Below, piece by piece: positions 22,641 to 34,530 of a stretch of DNA of 64,000 nt (positions are counted from its first letter, which is position 1; each line of letters starts with the position of its first letter). The translations under genes and the position numbers were made by a program. The notes under the pieces were generated by a model that saw nothing but the letters and a program-made list of their open reading frames with translations, made no database searches and was not told the origin of the DNA. Source of the stretch: Sweltsa coloradensis (taxonomy: Eukaryota > Arthropoda > Insecta > Plecoptera > Chloroperlidae); the NCBI GenBank assembly GCA_024449915.1, contig JAMZAV010001737.1:62001-126000 (forward strand). The letters are read 5' to 3'.

Positions 22641-24171
22641 TTTTTAAAATGGTTGTGTAGTGTTTCCATGAGATGGTCAGTTTGAGAGCGGGGGGGGGGG
22701 AGACAATGCTTGAATTATAATGTAACGGATTTCCCGAACGAAGGTTTTGTTTTGATCTGTATTGTTATTGCGCAGGGTGCTCCTGTCTTGACCTGGGGTG
22801 GTTGCAGTGGACGCTCTACATTGTTTATCCGACATCGGCGAAAGAGTTGGTTTGTCAGAGTCCAGCTGCAGAAGATTCGGGGGTGTTATTTTTGTAACCG
22901 AATTTTTCTTTTGTGCTCGCCTGATGGTTGTTGCAGGGAAGTGGGGGGTCGGGTGTCCTGCAGGCACGAAGGAAGCCGGCATCGTCTATAAGAGGCGGGT
23001 TGCTTCCTGCAATTGGAAAAGGGAGAGACAGCATAGGCAGGGTGTCTTAAGGGGGGGAGGGTGCAAGAGTAGTTGGAGTTACTGGAGAGGGGGAGAAGGG
23101 TGTAAGGGGTTAACTTAGCCGTCCGACTGGCCCCCCTTGCATCCTTTCAATAGGTGATAGAGTACGTTTTTGACAGTCCTGGTGACATTTGTTGTGACAT
23201 AGCACTTTGAAACAGAACAGGAGGTAAGTTGCAGAAAAGGGTGAGTGGACCGAATGGTTGGCAGTTAAAAACACTGCCTGGTGCCCTTGGGGCCCGTTGA
23301 ATTTTCTCGACTGTGCCCTGTGATGACATACACGCTCGTGAGGTGTATTTGTTTGGTGTGAGGTCTTCATTGCTGTAGATCGAGGTTGTTGACTTACAAA
23401 GAGTGGCCTGGGGCCCTGCCTCCTTCGTTCTCTCGGTGTAGTTGCCAGGTGTGTCTAACCTCGATGGTGCACGGAATACTGCCTCGCTGTGAAAGGAGTG
23501 TCGGCTTTTGATTGGACTCTACTTTCACTGTGGCTGAAGCTGCCTCGAAGGGACAATTATTTGCTTTATGATAGAGCGGTGAGGTTCTGCTGGTCTGTTA
23601 GTGTGTGAAACATAATATCTTTGTATCTTGATTGGTAGATCTGATATAGGTCGTTCGTACGTTTTCTCGAGAGTCAGAGCCTGTTATCCGGGAATGCCTC
23701 CGGTTCGAGTGTAGAGTGTGTATATTGGCCTGTGGTACTAGGACTTTGTCTCGTTTGAGAATGGGTTTGTAGTGATGAGTCATGATTTAGTATTGTGGGA
23801 AGCGTAATATAGTTATACTTGGTGGAGTTATATGGGTGTGTGGGGGAGCGCCTGTCTTAAAATAGGTTTGGTTAGAGGTGTGGATCTTTGAGAAGTTGCT
23901 ATCTGAATGGCATCTCATCAACATCTTCTGTGTGGTCTTCATCTACTTCTAGTCCGTCTTGGTTCCTATTGTTTTCAATACCATTGGCCAGTTTTTTTGT
24001 GTTGTTTTGTTTGGTTGATGTTCCTGTTCCTGTAATTTTTGCCTAGGATTTCGAATCTGTTTGTTCGTCACTAACGGGGGCTGGCTACGTTTCAACTTTA
24101 GATAAGGGCTCTGGGAAGTGCTTCGGAATGGAGTTAGGCTTTTTCATGCTTTGAAGCGTTTTTTCGGCCAT
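22640..24171 (-). pseudogene. LINE ORF1, C-terminal remains
   Basis: From 24171 the frame continues the N-terminal part at 29383-29103. It runs through a lysine-rich stretch to TAG stops near 24082 and 24040 and an acidic tail near 23905. Farther down, around 23290-23150, a cysteine-rich block with C-F-K-x-x-C-H-N-K-C-H-x-x-C and neighbouring cysteines in other frames resembles the CCHC knuckles of Jockey-group ORF1 proteins. The region is too decayed to define the ORF1 end. G-runs and poly-purine stretches at 22690 and 23050 are local simple sequence. Confidence 0.6.
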
Positions 24172-24417
24172 TGTGATGTATGAACATTTGAACTCCCGCC
24201 TAGAGCCTGCGTGTAGTGGAGCTCTGTGTCGTGGCTCTGAGGGGCGGTGGTTGTAGTTGCTGTCTTCTCCCCGTCTTGACTGCAAGGAGCGATGTCATGT
24301 ATCCTAGATCTCCTAGTGATTATAATTGTATCTTATTTCTAATAACGTACTGTTAATCTTATATGTAAATATCGAGTGAATGATTCATATGTGCTCCCTC
24401 ATAACATATACATAACT
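24172..24417 (+). repeat. Gypsy-B 5' LTR
   Basis: 246 bp with an AATAA-type signal near 24342. It matches 28861-29102 throughout with numerous substitutions. Confidence 0.9.
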
Positions 24418-24418
24418 C

Positions 24419-24436
24419 TGGCGACGACGGGAAATT
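24419..24436 (+). promoter_or_regulatory. Gypsy-B primer binding site
   Basis: TGGCGACGACGGGAAAT one base after the LTR; TGGCGAC is a common start for Gypsy primer sites. Confidence 0.75.
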
Positions 24437-24521
24437 CCAAAGTTATTACTACTCGGAAATCTGAAGGCCCTAGGCCACGCAAAACAGTAGGCCTAGGCTA
24501 GCCTAGGCAAAAACTGCGCCA

Positions 24522-25430
24522 ATGCATGGCGTCCGTCCGGTGAAATATCCGACGAATTCAGCTCCCAGAAATCGACATACTTGGAGGGAATATATGGATG
24601 AAGGGTGGAATTTCTTTACTACATTGCCGACAACATTGAAGAAGAGTCAGAAGCTGCAGTGCTTACTGAGTGTTTTGTTAGGGAACAACGTGCGCCTAAA
24701 TACAATAATCATGAGTCGTCGTGGCGCATAGGAAGGCTTTAAAGAATTGACATTGGCACTATATCTACGGCAATAAATGAACCATCTTCACCCAAAAACC
24801 CTCCGAAATAGTGTGACATTTAACTTCCATCGTCAGCAACCCATAAGAGAGTGGGAAACAAATTCGGGCGGGGGGGGGGGGGGCCAAGTAAGTGTTCAGA
24901 ACTCAGAAAACTAAACAGAAAAACTGGTAATTAACAGCAGATTTTGAACACTAGACTACGAGATCAGTTAGTTGTAGGCTTTGCAACGTGAAGCACTTAC
25001 AACGTAGGCTATTGGAAAAGAGTGATCTAACCATTTGAAAAGCCCTAGCAAATTGCTGTAGTCAGCGGAGGCAGCCAGCACGACAACAACATGACGGCAA
25101 TGAGAGCTCCTATCCAACAATTGGAGTTTAGCAAGGAGATTCAACACCCTTTCATACAGAAGGGGCATAGGTACGTGATGTCCTCACAACAAGGTACCAC
25201 AGAAGGAACGTGCTATGCGGGTGGCGGTTATGATCATCAAGGACAATCATGCAAGTTTGCTAACGAAATACTTGGTCATTTTTGCAAAGGTGGGACAGCC
25301 TTGAGCGAGTTTGGTGTTAACAAAACAGAATCAAGACAAACAGTCAAAGAAAAACAAAACCAAGTCGTCAAGACTTCCAACAAAACGCAGGGAAGGGATT
25401 CAAAGTACAACATGCAATTGAACTAACATA
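24522..25430 (+). pseudogene. Gypsy-B gag remains
   Basis: Fragments of a Gypsy gag: a W-x-x-Y-x-x-x-W block and a short helical segment with LLSVLLGNNVRLNTI near 24650. A knuckle region follows at about 25200-25320, with a C-x-x-x-G-G-Y-D-H-x-x-x-x-C pattern and a second, decayed C-K-x-G element. Stops and shifts occur throughout, and no continuous protein remains. Confidence 0.65.
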
Positions 25431-25729
25431 CAACAGGTCAGAACAGCTGTACGAAAAATCAACCAGGTAGGCCAATGGTTCGTCAGGTAACATCATCTAT
25501 AGACAAGTCCTAGCCTAGCACTATATAAAAATTAAATGGTTGCATGCATAAAGAGTGGGAAGTAGAGCCTCATGGATCTGCATGTTCAATAATCAATGAC
25601 ATACTTTGTAACCAGTATATTGTTCACAGTCAGTTATGCCTACACCAAGCATTAACAGACAGGCAATAGGACTGAAAAAAAACATGGTCCACAAGAAATG
25701 CTGTCGGTGGTTGGTGTGAAGCCATAATA

Positions 25730-28680
25730 GATTGTGTGGCATCAGGGAAAAGTCCATTAAATTACCACTGGTTGGTTGTAAAAGGGGCGGGAAGCAGTCT
25801 CATAGGCCGCAACTGGGGTTTTATGCCCGTGGTGAATCTCCATCAGTTGTGCATAAACAAAGTTGACTCACAGAGGCCTATAGACCTAAATGGGAAGAAG
25901 ATTCAGCTCCGTGTTTCACGACGAACTAGGGCTCCTACACTGTTCCCTAATCGCGCGGTACATTGTGAAGGAAAAATATCTACGCCTAATTCTTACCGTA
26001 GCACGAGAAACGCAGTACTTTTTCTCCCTTTTAGAGTGCAAAACAAGGTTACTAAGGAACTGGACGGTTGGATCTGAAATCGGGATATAGAACCGGTGCA
26101 TATGACCATGTCGGAAGCATGGGGCATGCACCGAGTTTTGTGAGCATGGTTTTTGAAAAAATACAAAACTTTTAACAGGATTTGTGTTGTGACTACCGTG
26201 AGCACAGAAATCCAGCGCTAGTACAGTACATTTTATCCATTGCCCACAATAACGCGCAATATCCTGCTACGATTGCCGGTTGGTGTGAAGTTCTCCAAGC
26301 TGGACCTTGCCCGCAAGCATATCAACAAATGTCTGTAAACGAGACAGCCGGCCTTGTAAATTGACATCAACACCTTATACGTGGGTTATTTTAAAATGAA
26401 GAGGTTACCGTACGGGGTTCGAGCCGCACCTGCGATGTTTTCAAATACGCGCAAATGGAAAAATTGTTATGCAGGCATACCAGGTGTGGCGGTAATTTCT
26501 TCGACGATATATTCCTGTATCGGGTAAAACGCAAGAAGACAGCGAGCGAGCGGATTTGAGGGGAAGTCCCTTGAAGCGGATTGATCTAAGGGCTTGCCCT
26601 TTGGCCAAGAATCAAAAATCCAATTTGACCTTGAACAAGTACGACAATTTCTTGGGTTTCTAATTGACGGGAGCACCTGGAGGGTCGGCCAACACAAGAA
26701 CAAGTGAAGTGCTATCGTACAAGCACCGAACCCAACTAACAAGTCAGAAAACTTCGGGAGGGGGGGATGCTTATGCTCGGGTTATACAACTTCTAGCGAA
26801 CAAGTTCGTGAAGAACCGAGCTATGCTCCCTGTCTGGAACCTGATTCACAGACTGCTAGACGAGTGCAGCTCTTTGAATGTGGGAAGAACAATAGAGGTA
26901 AAGACGCTTTCCTAGAATCTAAAACAGTAGATTACCATCAGCTGCGATGTATACTCATTATGATGAAGACCAAGCCAACGAGCTAACATGTGATGCATCT
27001 CCGGTGGGATCGGAGCAGTCTTGTCTCTTGTCAACAGTCAAGATTCAAGGAAAACCAATTGCATTTGCGTCAAGAACACTGACAAGGTACAGAGCGTAAC
27101 GATTCTCAAACAGATCGAGAGGCTTTCAGCATATCTATGCGTAAAAACACTATCATCAATACTTGTATGTGTCCGCAAATTCAGGTTGTAACAGATCACC
27201 AACACACTCTCCTTGGGATTGTTCAACCCTGGGAAATCAATTCCACAGATTAATTTCCCAAGAATGCTACGGTGGAGCATTCTACTGTCCGCTTATGATA
27301 CGAAACTTTTTATCGCCGCGACCGGGTAAACAAATAGGTAAACAGGGTTAGTGCGACGGACTAAGCGGTTACCGTACAACACCCTGATACGAAACTTCCA
27401 GCACCAATTGAAGTACTGTTTTTTTGGAAGCATTGGACAAACCACCGATCACAATAACGCTGGTCCCCAGTATAGAAAGGTATCCAAGCAAGATCCGTGA
27501 TGAGCAAATTCATTGAATGGTACTTACAAAATGGGACGCATGACCTCCACAGGACAATAGTTCATCAGCATACTTCAGGCGACGTCAAGAATTCTCGATT
27601 CATCTTGGAGGTGTTTTCTGTGGGGGAACGTAGAGTCGTTTGTACCAGAATACTACGGTGAACGGTTTTGGAACTTGTTGCTGTGGCTCGATGCCAGGCA
27701 TTGTGGTCATGAAAAAACTTTCTCGCGCATATGTGGGTGCGTGGCGGGAATCGACAAAACGAGACATTGAAACAACCAACTCGACAATTGTCAAATACAA
27801 CTACACGAACCAGCTAAAGCACGCTCCATGTCCTTGGAAATGGCCGACAAATCCTTGTCGGAGACTACACTTCGACTTTCATGGTTCATTCATGGGAACA
27901 CTTTTCTCATTTTGGGAGACGCCTACTCCAAAGTGGACAGAAGTGGTTATAATGAAAAACTTAACGATCATTAGCAGTATATAAATATCAGTCTACGAAG
28001 AATCTTCGAACGCACGGGCTACCATATCGAAATTGGTTTCCGATAATGGGAATCGCGGCGTTTTGTCTCCGGCTGAACTGAAGGAATTTCTTAAGAAGTA
28101 ATGGTATTGTTGACGCATGTTGCCGTACCACCATTCTCCTGCATCAAATGGACAAGCTGAAGAAACTGTTTCAAGACGTGTGAAGGAAGCCCTCAAGAAG
28201 ATGAACAAGGGAACATTCAGTCATGGTCCTCAAGATTCTTTGCTACATCAACATTAACACGTCCGAGCACGGTGACCAACAAGAGTCCCTGGGGGCCTTT
28301 TGAATCTTCTAATGGGTCGTCGTATCCGGACAGTAGCCCTTGGATCTTTTTGAAACCAGACTGAGCAAGAAATGCGCCAACTGTGCAGGAGGAAGAATGG
28401 GAACGCCAAACTACCTGAGCGTAACTTTTGGAAGAAGGTGCAGCAGTGTTTCGTGCAGACTTGCCGATGGAAACAAGTGAAGATGCCAGCAACTGTCACA
28501 ACATCGCGGCCCACGAACAGTCGAAACGCAACTATAGATGGATGGGACGGACCTTGGAACGACACCTAGACCAAATGAGGGTGCGAGAACTCGCCAGGGT
28601 CCTGACAGAAGACTATGAAGAGCAAGTGAAAGCGCAACCTGATTCTCCTTCAGAACCATCCTATAGGAAGGGCTAATGAA
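25730..28680 (+). pseudogene. Gypsy-B pol remains
   Basis: Domains in order, across several frames: end of protease (LIGRNW near 25800); RT start with FHDELGLL near 25915; RT block KLDLA...YQQMSVNE near 26310; LPYGV near 26405; FFDDI catalytic motif near 26500; FLGFLIDG near 26650. RNase H follows with LTCDASPVG near 26990, PIAFASRTLT near 27060 and TDH near 27190. Integrase has an H-x-x-H...C region near 27560-27820, HFDFHG with the first Asp near 27870, SDNG near 28040 and NGQAEE near 28150. A short tail resembles the post-integrase region of Gypsy. Every domain has frameshifts or stops. Confidence 0.87.
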
Positions 28681-28847
28681 ACCTCTGCCCTCCATGTCAT
28701 TCCTCACCCAGCAAGGGTATGCCTCACGTCCCTCGTGCTAGACCTGCCTGGATCTGAAATGGACTTTTGTTACTGATTAAATCATTTATCTTTAAAAACG
28801 CTAATTGCTAAAGTTATTCAAATCCCTACTTGTAAAAAAAACATCCC

Positions 28848-28860
28848 AGAAGGGAGTGGG
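28848..28860 (+). promoter_or_regulatory. Gypsy-B polypurine tract
   Basis: AGAAGGGAGTGGG directly before the 3' LTR. Confidence 0.75.
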
Positions 28861-29102
28861 TGTGATGTATGAAACGTTTGAACTACCCGCCTTAGCAACT
28901 GCATGTAGTGGCGCCTTGTGTCGTGGATCTGAGGGTCGGTGTTAGTAGTGCTGTCTTCCCCGTCTGAATTGCAAGGAGCGATGTCATGTAGCCGAGCATC
29001 CTAGTGATTGTAATTGTATCTATTTCTAATAAAGTACTGTTAATCTTATATCTAAATATCGAGTGATGATTCATATGGCGCCCTCATAACATATACATAA
29101 CA
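28861..29102 (+). repeat. Gypsy-B 3' LTR
   Basis: 242 bp, partner of 24172-24417, followed by the GCCAT target copy. It carries an AATAAA signal near 29028. Confidence 0.9.
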
Positions 29103-29383
29103 GCCATCATTGAGGATGCTGTTTCGATTGTTCCGTCTGTTTGGAAGGTGTATCGTCGAGAGTGAGCCTTGATAGGCAGTGTTGTCCACGTGTCAGGCAG
29201 TGCTCGCTTGGATTGTGCATCAAGCGCAGGTCTGTCATGCGACAGTACCAAGTTTAAAGGGAGTGGGGGAGACGAGCATGTGGTTGTATTTGTAACCACA
29301 TGCACTCCTGTTGAGTTGGGAGGTTGAGTAGCCTGGGAGGATGTTGCTTGAGTAAGCGCGTGGTTGTTATTTCGAACCGACAT
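29103..29383 (-). pseudogene. LINE ORF1, N-terminal part
   Basis: Probable start ATG at 29383 opens a serine/threonine/proline-rich stretch without recognised motifs, as is common at the N-terminus of Jockey-group ORF1. The frame runs unbroken to the GCCAT target site and stays in frame into 24171 when Gypsy-B and one target copy are removed. That continuity is the main reason to assign it to the LINE. Confidence 0.7.
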
Positions 29384-29415
29384 CTTTGGGATGAGTAGTA
29401 GTACACTGGATGTGT

Positions 29416-29839
29416 CATAGATATTGAACACCTTGTAGGCTAGATTAGCAGTCTCCTATACCTCCGCACAGGCGCGAGCGTAGCAAATTGAAGAGTCAAT
29501 CGGCCAAATTCAAGATGGCGATTTGACGTTTTAATTTATACTTTTTTTATGCAATAAAGTATTTTACTGGATTGTTTGATATGGTTTTAGCTTGTGCAGC
29601 ATGGTATTGAACAAACAGAAACAATACGAAGTTATTACATAAGGGAATTTAGTAATCATTCGGTGTTAATGGCTAGAATGCTCACCTGTCAACCTGGCGG
29701 CAATCTTGAGAACTATTTGGGCTACAAATCGCTCCCATTTACTTAACATGCAAACTGGAATTTCAAGATGGCTTCTAATTGTCACGGAAGTGGACCACTG
29801 ACTGCATATCTAGCCTGCAATAGGTGTTCAATATCTATG
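29416..29839. mobile_element. 424-bp TIR element with 8-bp target duplication
   Basis: The ends are inverted copies of CATAGATATTGAACACCT and remain similar for about 35 bp (TAGGCTAGAT...GCAGT). The octamer GGATGTGT occurs directly on both sides (29408-29415, 29840-29847). No coding capacity. An 8-bp duplication fits hAT or P-type elements; the CATAG end is a partial match to hAT termini. It sits in the 5' leader of the LINE. Confidence 0.85.
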
Positions 29840-29847
29840 GGATGTGT

Positions 29848-30180
29848 GATGATCAGCGCGTAGGCCACGCAAGCGAGCTAACTGCGCTTGCGCGGCATGA
29901 CGAACTATTGATTTGGTGGAGTAACAGTCGTGTGTAACACTTATGAAACACACGGCTAAAGCCCCTTTTTGGTGGCACTTGGAGATGGGACTAAGTACTG
30001 TAGAGGCTACGTCTGTGTACCAGGACCCTGGTATGAGCCCGGGGGCTCTCGAATTTTGCTCCCGACCCTGGTGTGGGTCTAGGAGACCCTGTACACTACG
30101 TGACTTCAGACCCAATCACTGTGGGGGAGTGAATGCAGTCTCTCTAGTACTATGAAATAAATAAATTTGGTTCCTAAAGC
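29848..30180 (-). other. Probable LINE 5' leader
   Basis: Noncoding. The plus strand from about 29990 ends AAATAAATAAATTTGG near 30160 and has GGGGGAGTG and CAGTCTCTCTAG words reminiscent of a SINE tail, so part may be a separate plus-strand SINE. Boundary with LTR-X is uncertain. Confidence 0.45.
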
Positions 30181-31779
30181 ACAGACTTATATAACCTTTT
30201 TAGCTCAGCCAGAGGCGATATAGTTGATTTACAAGCGCTATATGCGCCAGGCTTACCGTGAAGGGTACACAGAGATGCACAGAGTACAGAATGTATGGAC
30301 TGTAATCGCACACGTTCGTTCACGGCCGAGGTCGGAACGAGACTGTCACAATTATTAGGTGGTTTGTAATTATAGATGGTCATTTAGTCAGGTGGCTATA
30401 TAATATTTGTGTTGTTCTATTTTGATAATTGTTTTCAAAATAGTAATTGGTTCTAAATTATTTATACATGGTATAAATAATATGATTGAGGTTGATAGAC
30501 GTAAGTCCATCTTGGCCGTCGGACTGTGCTGTGTTTTGTTGTTGTTTGCTAGAGTATATTATATTTGTATTATACTGGGTATAAACATATGGAGGGTAGG
30601 GACTGCGATAGTATTTGCCGAGATTTCGGTGGTTTATATGGTAGTCCCGCGGTCTCATTTGTCATTTCATAGCTTGGAAGCTGTGTGATGGTATTGTTGA
30701 TTATTGATTTATCGATTGGGTAGTCTATTTATTGATTCTTGCATGGTGCAATTGAAAAGGATGTGTTTGCTAACAAATAATAAGGAAGTATTGCAAGAGT
30801 GTTTTTTATTACTCTCTTGTGGTTGTATCAAGGTCGTGGGTTCGATGCTTTGCGTGTGTTTTTCGCACGTAAAGGCAGGTCTCGTTGATGTATAAGAACG
30901 TGCGCGTTTTTTGTGCAGCGCCTACAGAGCATTGTACTGCATATAGGTGACGTCAGCGCTTTGCATTTCCGTTGTTGACAGTCGGTGCGCGGAGACAGTG
31001 ACAAAAGTAGGGTACACACTGGGGTCGCAACCTGGTGGGTGTCTTGTGGGTGTGGTATCTGTGGTGTTGAATTGATAGGGGGTGTCCCGATGGATAGATT
31101 AGGTATAGGTTTATTTCACTTTAATATAGGTTCAGCTAGCAGAGGTACCATGGAAATTAGGTTTATTTTTTTTACCGTCACAAGTACACATAATTTTAAG
31201 GTAGGCTTAGTGAGTATAGGACATCCCTATGTTTGGTTATTCTTTTGGATATATCGAAGTTGTATTGCATCGGTTTGGCCAGATGTTTGAAGGTAATTTC
31301 TCTGTCTCTTTTGTATTCGACTGGTAACGGTGGGGTTGCTAAGTTATTGTACTTTGTATTAAGGTTTGGCAGTTTTTCGTTTGGAGTGGGCTGATTGTCA
31401 TGTGAATGCAGGGGTACTGTTTTCAGTCAGGAAACCTGTGTCGGGAATTACTCCGCGGATTTTGCTATGTATGTTGGCAAAGTTGAAACACAGCTCTTGT
31501 GTATGTAATGCAATACCTAGAACGTGGGTTCGGCCTGTTTTACAAGTGGTGAAATCATGTGCACTGAATTAATTTATAAATTTAATGTTTTCTGTTTTGA
31601 AATTTAGTATACATTGGTAATTGTGTTTTGGAATAATTGTCATTGTAAATGTAATTTGATTTTCATTTTCTAATTATTTTTGTTGAATATTTTCTCGATA
31701 AAGTTTTCAAATTATTATTTGTTTACATAATTCAATTCGGTTCTGTTAAAAATGGTTTCATTTGTTATAAATACAATTA

Positions 31780-32834
31780 GTCAGGCGGCATACCTGGAGA
31801 TATCCACGGAATACTTCAATTTTAGTATAAAAGCATGAAATTTGGCATGATGATCGGACCTACCCTACTGATGGTTCAAGGAATTGGAGCCAATCGAAAA
31901 TTTACCCAGGGACCCCTCAAATCAAAGATGGCGTCCAAACATGGTCTAATTTTTTTAAATTATGGTCCTATGTTATTAATTTTCACTTCACGCACGTACT
32001 TTCAAGTACTGAATATAAATTTGAGGTTCAAATTAACTTTTTTTAAATCAGAAACCTCTTAAAATTAAAGATGGCGGCCAAAAAATCAGTTTGTCATTTA
32101 TTAACGGATTTGATTGAATTTCGGTTTCTACACGTATATTGAGCTGCTGAGTATCATTTTGAGGTAAAAAATATGTTTTGTGACATTTATTGGTCACATA
32201 ACCCAGAAAAAGTTTGAAAAAGGACGAAACAAGATTTTGTAATGTGATTATTTTCTTATCACTGGTAGCCAAACCTGATAAAAACACACTAGTACGTATT
32301 TAACATTAATAAGTGTTTGCTAAATACGTACTACTGTGTTTTTATCAGGTTTGGCTACCAGTGATAAGAAAATAATAACATTACAAAATCTTGTTTCGTC
32401 CTTTTTCAAAGTTTTTCTAGGTTATGTGACCAATAAATGTCACAAAACATATTTTTTACTTCAAAATTATAGTCAGCAGCTCAATCTACGTGTAGAAACC
32501 CAAATTCAATCAAATCCGTTAATAAATGACAAACTGATTTTTTGGCAACCATCTTTAATTTTAAGAGGTTTCTGATTTAAAAAAAGTTAATTTGAACCTA
32601 AAATTTATATTCAGTACTTGAAAGTACGTGCGCAAAGTGAAAATGAATAGCATATGATCACAATTAAAAAAAAATTCGGCCATATTTGGACGCCATCTTT
32701 GATTTGAGGGGTCCCTGGGTAAATTTTCAATTGGCTCCAATTCCTTAAATCATCAGTAGGGTATGTCCGATCATCATGCCAAATTTCATGCTTTTATACA
32801 AAAATTGAAGTATTCTCCAGGTATGCCGCCTGAC
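31780..32834. mobile_element. 1,055-bp near-perfect palindromic foldback element
   Basis: Two arms of about 515 bp are inverted copies of each other around a ~20-bp loop near 32305-32325. Termini read GTCAGGCGGCATACC, and TA lies on both sides (31778-31779, 32835-32836). The same 79-codon frame can therefore be read outward in both arms (32287-32048 minus, 32336-32575 plus), which is a symmetry effect, not two genes. It has no transposase. The arms are similar enough to form a long hairpin in single-stranded DNA or RNA. Confidence 0.88.
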
Positions 32835-34517
32835 TAAATGTGATGACAGAAGGCGAGGTCTACATTAGCAGGCGTGAATAGTTATATCGCAGTGTCAGGA
32901 GTAGGCTTCTTTATACTGCTGAGCTTGTCAATTGTCGGTCATTAAGCCTTGTGAGGCACAGTCATTTAAATTAACCTTGAGATTTTTAGTGGGTCGGCAA
33001 TAAATTAATTGTTTGAGTTCATGAATGCAGCAGAGGTACAAGTTCAACATTTTTTTTTAATGTAAGCAAAGTGCTAACGTGGGTTCTATCTGATTTGAAA
33101 GTCGACATAAAGGTGGTAAAAGAGGTGCGAAAATTCACTGTTTATTTTTCTTTTCACGTAATAAAGTTAATTTGGTTAAAAATATTATATAATATTTGAC
33201 TTAATGTTTCAGTGATGGAATTGTCTTGATGATTGTAAATGTTCAATTGCGTTATATTATTTTATCTATTCAATAGGTTTTGTTCACAGTGAATTTGTTT
33301 AGTAAATTGATGACAAGTAATTGTTTTGTTTTGCAACTGGAACTAAATTGTAAGGTAACTTCACTTAAAATTCATGAATTATTTTTCTTAATTGTATAAT
33401 GGATAAAGCTTTCTTATTGATTTTAAATGTTTATTTCATTCAGTTCAGTGAATGTATTGTCAGTGGATTTTATCTAGTAGATGTTGACGTTTATAAATTT
33501 CTCAATGTAAATTTATTAAATTTAGAATAGCTGTTGTTTGTTATTTTGCTGCTGTGGCATATTCAGTCTTAGTTACGTGCGCTATGGTTACGTCAACTGT
33601 TTCTTGTTATGATTAGTAATAGTGAGAAAGCACGTGGCGGACGAGTTGTAAAACGTTTGTGGCCATTGGTACAAGAACAATCTGCTGTTGGATTTCATTC
33701 ATGTTTCAGACGGAGCCTTGATTTCGCAAATGGTTACGAGTGATGGAGGAAACGGCAGTACATGCCTGCTGAAACTGACGGACCGTGGGAATTTGTCCAT
33801 CGCGTCACGTCAACACTGTCGAAGGGGGCACTGCAATAAAATCTAAACATTTAAAATTTTGGAATTGACAGGAGTTCCACATGCATTTATTTAGAAAGGC
33901 AGTAATTCTTAAAATATATTGTTTTATTTCTGGTTTTACACACAGGCAGTTAAAGAACTATTTTATTTTTTATGTTTTGAAATTATATTTTCATTGTCTT
34001 GTGTATAGACTAATATAGTATTTTACAGGTTTTGTAATAAATTGATTTAGTATCCGATTTACAGGAATTGGATTTGACTAGGAAGTTTTACTGCAATTTG
34101 AAAACGTTTAAGAAATAGATCCTGATTGTATGCTTGAGAGGTATAAGCTCGTGACTTGTATGGTTTGAACGTGGAGTTTTTGAATTTAGTTTCTTGTTTT
34201 TTTTATTCTCTCTTCTCTAAATTAGGGTTTTCAGCTATAGGGACTCTGGTATGGTATGATGATGTTTCGACTTGATTGTGGGAAGAAGAGGAACGAAGAA
34301 CGGGAAGAAGACTTCAAGTTTGAAGAAGATATTAAAATTTGCAGGGAAAATGGAGACACATCAAGAGAGATAATGAGGTGACATCTGAAGAAACAGCTTG
34401 ATTATCTAGAACCAGTACTGATATGGAGGAAACTCTTAATCCTGAAGGGCAGTCAGTCATCCTGTATTTGTGATGTATATGCGGAGATCTTGTACAAGAT
34501 TCGGGTCGAATCTTCTA

Positions 34518-34530
34518 TGGGGGCGCGAGA
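34518..34530 (+). promoter_or_regulatory. LTR-X polypurine tract
   Basis: TGGGGGCGCGAGA directly precedes the 3' LTR. Confidence 0.65.

Larger units (their letters stand above)
24172..29102 (+). mobile_element. Gypsy-B LTR retrotransposon inserted in LINE ORF1
   Basis: LTRs at 24172-24417 and 28861-29102 begin TGTGATGTATGAA and end CATATACATAAC. A 5-bp GCCAT duplication lies at 24167-24171 and 29103-29107. Primer site TGGCGACGACGGG follows the 5' LTR, and purine tract AGAAGGGAGTGGG precedes the 3' LTR. Gag and pol are recognisable in order, but frames change every few dozen codons. The LTRs differ by about 9%, the most of any element here, so it is an old insertion. It is a different Gypsy lineage from Gypsy-A. 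Confidence 0.92.
13620..30180 (-). mobile_element. Jockey-type LINE carrying nested insertions
   Basis: Minus-strand non-LTR element with ORF1 (29383 down to about 22700, interrupted) and ORF2: endonuclease at 22640-21579 and reverse transcriptase at 15747-13947. BEL2 splits ORF2, Gypsy-B splits ORF1, and a MITE lies in the 5' leader. For BEL2 and Gypsy-B, removing the insertion leaves the LINE frame continuous. The 3' end lies near 13620, where the minus strand reads AAAATAAAG. The ends of the LINE are estimates because I could not find a convincing target duplication. Stops and frameshifts are common. Confidence 0.8.
30180..34530 (+). other. LTR-X internal sequence, 3' side
   Basis: About 4.3 kb, T-rich and noncoding apart from short chance frames. 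It includes the foldback element at 31780-32834. No gag, protease, RT, RNase H or integrase similarity was seen on either strand. A TGGGTTCGATGC word near 30838 looks like a lone tRNA B box. Confidence 0.65.

Noticed and set aside
13607..30200. Degenerate LINE target duplication (ACTTATTTAACTTTTG near 13607 versus ACTTATATAACCTTTT near 30187)
   Set aside because: Only a partial match in AT-rich DNA, so it was not used to fix the LINE ends.
30407..31290. Plus-strand hydrophobic frames of 60-100 codons
   Set aside because: Short, T-rich, no family match, inside noncoding LTR-X sequence.
32048..32575. Two identical 79-codon frames on opposite strands
   Set aside because: They are the two arms of the foldback palindrome.
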